A DNA stretch of 37,438 nucleotides from Flammeovirga aprica JL-4. Its GTDB lineage: Bacteria > Bacteroidota > Bacteroidia > Cytophagales > Flammeovirgaceae. The notes below the pieces were generated by a model. The model was not told the DNA's origin, searched no databases, and saw only the letters and a list, made by a program, of their open reading frames with translations. The DNA lies in assembly GCF_012844305.1 (NCBI RefSeq), contig NZ_JABANE010000090.1:1-37438 (forward strand), in the 5' to 3' direction. Shown here in pieces: positions 34,021-37,438 of this stretch (position 1 is its first letter; each line of letters starts with the position of its first letter). A program made the position numbers and the translations under genes.

Positions 34021-35361
34021 TTAGTCAATTTTTTCTGATTTTCCTTCATTACCATTAAAGTCTTTACCTTTGTAGGGACCACTTATACCAAAACCAGGAC
34101 TTACTCCAACATTCCAAGTATTTTTAAAATATTGATCTTCCTTTTTTGATCTTGAAACTCCAAATAACCCCAGACTTCCAGCATTTCTCTCACCTAAAAA
34201 GTTATCTTCAATACTAAAATCATATGGATTTCCTTCATAATAAGTTGCTCCTAAATTAATATTAAAACCTAAACCTGGAGATCCAAATGATTTATCATAA
34301 GTGTCTTTGAAAAATGTTACTGAACCTTTATTCCTCCCTTGCATTTTTAATACTCCACCAGCTTCAAATCCTCCACCTTCAACTATCAATGAATAATTAA
34401 CGCTTATACTTAAATACATAGCCGCAGGATTACCTTTTTCATCAGCTTCATGGGTTGAAATAGGCATATCTGCCATTTTAACAGGTCCTAATCCAAAACC
34501 AACATGATCATTTGAATTTATATTATACTTTTTTTGGAACTTTGTTGTTAATTCTTCTGCACAATACATATTGGAATTTTTTACAGAAACCTTAAATGGT
34601 GCTTTTTCATCAACCATTTGTATCGCATCTTTATTATAATCATGATATCTCATAAATAAATGATTAAATGTTTCTGATGTTTCTCCCTTATGAAGCCATG
34701 TTGTAATCGACTGCTTTTGCTTTTCTGAGATGTAAATTGAATTTAAATACTCTTTATCCAAAAAGAAATTTGCAAAGTATTGAGATGTGACGACAAACTC
34801 TTCCAAACCATCCAAATCAATAGCCTGTACAGGAGTATTCCCCGCAAACTGATAAGGCGTATACCAAGGATAAGATTTAGTCAACGGGTCCACACTCAAA
34901 AACCTCCCAATCACCGGATTATACACCCTAAAGCCATAATCCTGAATCAGCTGAGAACTGCTTAAATCCCTATCGTTTTCTTTTCCATTAAACCCATAAC
35001 GGTACTCTTTTCCACCTTCTACACCACCCCAGCTTCGGTCTTCCATGGTAAGGCCAAAGGGGTAGTAATCACTATAAGAAAGAACGTTGCCAGCATCATT
35101 GAGGGTCACTAAGACATTACCGAGGTGATTACTGAATTCGTATCGGCATTACCCACTGCGGATCGCAAAGAGATCTTCCTCCCCATTGGCTTGGTACTGC
35201 CCTAAGCGGGAACTACCGTAGATGGGGATTTCAGAAAGTTGCTCATTGCGGATGATACCCATTGTGTTGCCACTGGCATCACGAATATACAAGGTTTTGG
35301 TTGGATTGTTGGGATTGTTTTGTCTAACGACAATTAGGTTTTCATTGGCGATAAATAAGTG
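34021..35361 (-). pseudogene. RHS-repeat C-terminal tip with in-frame stop (truncated polymorphic toxin)
   Basis: This is the 3' end of an RHS/YD-repeat gene. The core is clear: YEFSNHLGNVLVT, DYYPFGLTMEDRSW, GFNGKENDRDL, DYGFRVYNPVIGRFLSVDPL and YQFAGNTPVQAIDLDGLEE. After it come about 255 residues of a variable tip I do not recognise, rich in glycine and beta strands toward the end. An in-frame TAA at 35149-35151 interrupts it just before RYEFSNHLG, where a lysine codon is usual in such proteins. The frame upstream is readable only to 35361, so the large N-terminal shell is missing. The part from the GTG at 35109 could still be translated (362 residues). In intact proteins the shell encloses a toxic C-terminal domain; here probably only an orphan tip remains. 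Confidence 0.8.
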
Positions 35362-35417
35362 CTATGTCAAAACTTCTCAACTAAAACTCATCCTAATAGC
35401 TTGAATTGCTTTGTTTG

Positions 35418-35494
35418 AATAAATTACAAACTTATTCAATTAGATAGTTCGAAGTAATGCCTTATGGCTTGATATTTTGAAGAATAGTAGAATA
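35418..35494 (+). repeat. Cassette-flanking palindromic repeat, copy E
   Basis: It has the AATAAATTACAAACTTATT palindrome, GATAGTTCG and TAATGCCTTATGGCTTGATA, then continues into sequence shared with copy B at the 3' end of the nuclease genes. It separates the broken RHS gene (which ends abruptly at 35361) from nuclease copy 2. Confidence 0.7.
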
Positions 35495-36355
35495 CTATTT
35501 TTTGATTAACTCCTCTACTTCAGCAATAGTTAAGCCTGTACCTTTAGCCACTTGCTCAACGGATAAATTCATAGCAAGTAAATTTTTAGCCGTTTCAATC
35601 TTCGCTTTCTTTTCACCTATCTCTATACCTTTTTCCCTTCCTTTTGCCTCTCTAGTATCCAAAGTATTAACATAATCACGAAAACGCTTCAAATCCTCAT
35701 CATATAATTCTTGATCGGCTTTTGGAAGCGCTGTATACTCTGCCAATTTCAGCACTTTTCTAAAAATATGCTCCTTTAATACCGATGGCATTTGCTCAAA
35801 AGTGGTGATATTATTTAAAAGGTAAAGCCACTTATCAAAGTTGGTTTTCAAGTCTTTCTCACGCTTTCTGAATTTGGGTAATTCTAAATACACAAACTTC
35901 AGTTTATCATAAAAGACCTTATTTTTTTGATTTTTCAGCTGTACAATATGATGGAAATCTTCATCTTTTTCATCAAAAATAAAATCCATGATAGAGATCA
36001 CATATACTGCTTTTAATTCATAATCCCACCCTTTGCCTCTTTCAGCTTGTTCTTGAATCGGGAAACTTGAATAATAGATCGTTCGATCCTTAAAATGTGT
36101 TTGTTCTGCACGTTGTAACTCCACGATAAACTTTTCGCCTTGATCGTTTTCACAATATAAATCATAAATGGCTTTACGGTCTGTGTCATTTTTGGGTAAG
36201 TGTTCCGTGGGTTTATACGTCAAATCATAGATCTGATCTTCGGCTGGCAATACCGAGTTCAAAAAATCAATGAGAATATCTTTATTGGCTTCTTCTCCAA
36301 ATATTTTCTTAAAACCGAAATCCGTGAAAGGATTGATATAACGTGAAGTGCACAT
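35495..36355 (-). CDS. Rpn-family PD-(D/E)XK nuclease/transposase-like protein, copy 2
   Basis: This 286-residue protein (start MCTSRYINPF at 36355) is nearly identical to copy 1 at 32394-33266, including the nuclease residues Asp65, Glu79 and Gln81. Differences cluster in the C-terminal linker: the lysine/glutamate/glycine-rich stretch is shorter (GREKGIEIGEKKAKIE) and a few nearby residues are changed. The -7 box (TATATTTA at 36377-36384) has lost the conserved G found in copy 1, so expression may differ. Both copies point the same way and flank the RHS segment, which makes them sites for homologous recombination. Confidence 0.88.
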   Translation of the reverse strand: MCTSRYINPFTDFGFKKIFGEEANKDILIDFLNSVLPAEDQIYDLTYKPTEHLPKNDTDRKAIYDLYCENDQGEKFIVELQRAEQTHFKDRTIYYSSFPIQEQAERGKGWDYELKAVYVISIMDFIFDEKDEDFHHIVQLKNQKNKVFYDKLKFVYLELPKFRKREKDLKTNFDKWLYLLNNITTFEQMPSVLKEHIFRKVLKLAEYTALPKADQELYDEDLKRFRDYVNTLDTREAKGREKGIEIGEKKAKIETAKNLLAMNLSVEQVAKGTGLTIAEVEELIKK

Positions 36356-36461
36356 AAATGTTGTTCGTTTATGGGGTAAATATAGTGATTTTTTGATTTG
36401 TATTTTGGGATAAGAAACTCCCACAAGTGTTTTGGTGTTTGTTGGGGTTTGGTTTTGTTGT

Positions 36462-36495
36462 GATAAGTTACAAACTTATTCAATTGGATAGTTCG
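36462..36495 (+). repeat. Cassette-flanking palindromic repeat, truncated copy F
   Basis: It has the perfect ATAAGTT-ACA-AACTTAT palindrome and GATAGTTCG, then breaks off 3 bases before the stop codon of the next gene. The right half present in copies A, C and E is missing, marking the junction of the nuclease unit with the unrecognised gene. Confidence 0.7.
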
Positions 36496-36498
36496 CCA

Positions 36499-37215
36499 TT
36501 ATTTACATATTTCTCTACTAATCACTTCATATCCCCTTAGGATAATTAAATCAAAAAAATTATTTGAGATATTTTTAACTCTTGATAATAAATTATCTTC
36601 ATCCTTATTTATTAATTTCTCCGCCTTTCTTTGTTTAATTTCATTGAGTATATAGTTATTGTCTCTCTTATAAATACTTCTAAGTAAAGGATCATTAAAA
36701 GAATTACTCTTTAATTCTAATTTTTCTCCATGAGAAATAAAATCATTAATGAACCTATACTCTTCTATGTCATTAAGATCCTCATATATGTCACTCGTAT
36801 TTTGAAAAATTTCCTGAATAATTTGATCAATTTCTCCTTTGATTAATTCACTTTCAGAGTAATATGCTACTACAATTTCGATAAGATAATTTTCAATTAA
36901 AATCATATTATCTAGCATTAAAAAAGTTTTGTTCTTAATAACCTCATTACAATATATTTTTAAGTAATTTTTTATAAACTTTAATAAGGTTGATTTTTTA
37001 ATACCTGAGATAAAAAGACTGATAATAAATAAATTGTGAGATTCAATATATTTAAAAATTGTAGTCTCATTTTTATCTAAACAAAAACTTGTACAAGTTT
37101 CTTTTGACCTACCATACCAATATGAAATACAAAATATTGCATCTTCTTTATCTTTAAAGACTTCATATTTAAATATGTTTATACTTGTCAAATCACTTTT
37201 ATTTAAAATTTGCAT
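36499..37215 (-). CDS. Unrecognised AT-rich gene in accessory region
   Basis: This 238-residue protein has no family signature I recognise. It looks soluble: no signal peptide, a possible strand-rich N-terminus (FCISYWYGRSKETCTSF), then mostly helices rich in isoleucine, asparagine and lysine, with a hydrophobic stretch near 63-75. The sequence is more AT-rich than the flanking glycan genes, which suggests transfer. Its stop codon abuts truncated repeat copy F, and a transposase start lies upstream in the opposite direction. Its place among toxin-antitoxin, nuclease and RHS modules hints at a conflict-related role, but that is inference only. Confidence 0.6.
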   Translation of the reverse strand: MQILNKSDLTSINIFKYEVFKDKEDAIFCISYWYGRSKETCTSFCLDKNETTIFKYIESHNLFIISLFISGIKKSTLLKFIKNYLKIYCNEVIKNKTFLMLDNMILIENYLIEIVVAYYSESELIKGEIDQIIQEIFQNTSDIYEDLNDIEEYRFINDFISHGEKLELKSNSFNDPLLRSIYKRDNNYILNEIKQRKAEKLINKDEDNLLSRVKNISNNFFDLIILRGYEVISREICK

Positions 37216-37267
37216 ATATTATTTATTCGGTAGCACACTAGTTAAGTGTTGTTAGTCATCAAAAAAT

Positions 37268-37320
37268 AAAATCCTGAGTAAGTAATTTGTATTACAATGA
37301 AAATAAACACTCAGGATTTT
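37268..37320 (+). promoter_or_regulatory. Inverted repeat enclosing the transposase start codon
   Basis: AAAATCCTGAGT (37268-37279) and ACTCAGGATTTT (37309-37320) form a perfect 12-base stem; the ATG at 37297 lies in the loop. A second small hairpin (GTAAT-TTGT-ATTAC, 37282-37295) covers the bases just before the ATG. Transcripts entering from outside would fold and hide the start, a control known for IS10 and IS50. Here it is inferred from sequence only. Confidence 0.5.
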
Positions 37321-37438
37321 TGTTGTGTAAACGAACACTGCCATGCTCGAGGACACTACAATAAAGGTAATATAATTGGTCATAATTTTAAACAAGGCCG
37401 ATTAAAATGTAAGGAATGTGGTAAAACTTTTTCGATAA
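37297..37438 (+). CDS. N-terminus of a zinc-ribbon transposase-like protein (partial, runs off window)
   Basis: The 47 visible residues hold two cysteine pairs in a zinc-ribbon layout: CCVNEHC at the start, then a GNIIGHNFKQGRLKC link and CKECGKTFS. This is the usual N-terminus of IS1-like or related DDE transposases, where the ribbon binds the element ends. The frame is open to the window edge, so the catalytic part is not seen. The gene starts inside an inverted repeat that may restrict its translation. It marks the likely left end of an insertion sequence next to the conflict-gene cluster. The family cannot be fixed from this fragment. Confidence 0.65.
   Translation, partial: MKINTQDFCCVNEHCHARGHYNKGNIIGHNFKQGRLKCKECGKTFSI

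Noticed and set aside
31711..36495. Classical integron attC sites
   Set aside because: The repeats lack the GTTRRRY/RYYYAAC core sites on either strand and no tyrosine integrase is present, so they are not called attC.
31711..36495. CRISPR array
   Set aside because: Repeat copies are separated by genes of 0.4-1.5 kb, not by short spacers, and no cas gene is seen.
1..37438. tRNA, rRNA or riboswitch genes
   Set aside because: No cloverleaf, rRNA segment or known riboswitch motif was recognised in the intergenic regions by eye.

Overview
The window is low-GC DNA from a marine, polysaccharide-degrading member of the Bacteroidota, most likely Cytophagales and Flammeovirga-like. The evidence is two SusC/SusD pairs, a hybrid two-component regulator, four secreted formylglycine sulfatases, a giant protease with a type IX secretion C-terminal sorting domain, and TAnnTTTG promoter boxes. 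The genus is an inference from gene style; no rRNA or other marker gene is present.

Left part (about 0.3-22 kb): a polysaccharide utilisation locus for a sulfated glycan. A five-gene minus-strand operon (susC, susD, susC, susD, DUF1735-type lipoprotein; gaps of 3-13 bases) encodes two outer-membrane glycan import systems and an accessory surface lipoprotein. Upstream of it lie two co-directional sulfatases, then a 1355-residue hybrid two-component sensor/regulator, and divergently from that two more sulfatases. No glycoside hydrolase or polysaccharide lyase lies inside the window, so backbone cleavage must be encoded elsewhere. The likely flow is: oligosaccharide uptake by SusCD, desulfation by the S1 sulfatases, sensing of a product by the periplasmic propeller of the regulator, and activation of the operons. 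The polysaccharide itself cannot be identified from this sequence.

Middle (22-31.5 kb): a 2284-residue subtilisin-family protease that is probably a type IX secretion substrate, a TrmB-type transcriptional regulator with an operator-like inverted repeat over its presumed promoter, a short MITE-like element and a small secreted coiled-coil protein.

Right part (31.7-37.4 kb): an accessory, defence- or conflict-type region. It carries a RelB/Phd-RelE/ParE toxin-antitoxin pair, two nearly identical Rpn/PD-(D/E)XK nuclease genes in direct orientation, a decayed RHS C-terminal tip with a frameshifted immunity-like gene, an unrecognised AT-rich gene, and the start of a zinc-ribbon transposase that runs off the window. 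These modules are separated by copies of one imperfectly palindromic intergenic repeat, all in the same orientation. This gives the region the look of a cassette array and is the most unusual structure in the window.

Other small-scale structure: a multi-hairpin REP-like element near base 107-239, a perfect 44-base palindrome of the same family at 10858-10901, a dispersed ~75-base repeat at 14238 and 22082 flanking the regulator and two sulfatases, and several strong hairpin terminators.
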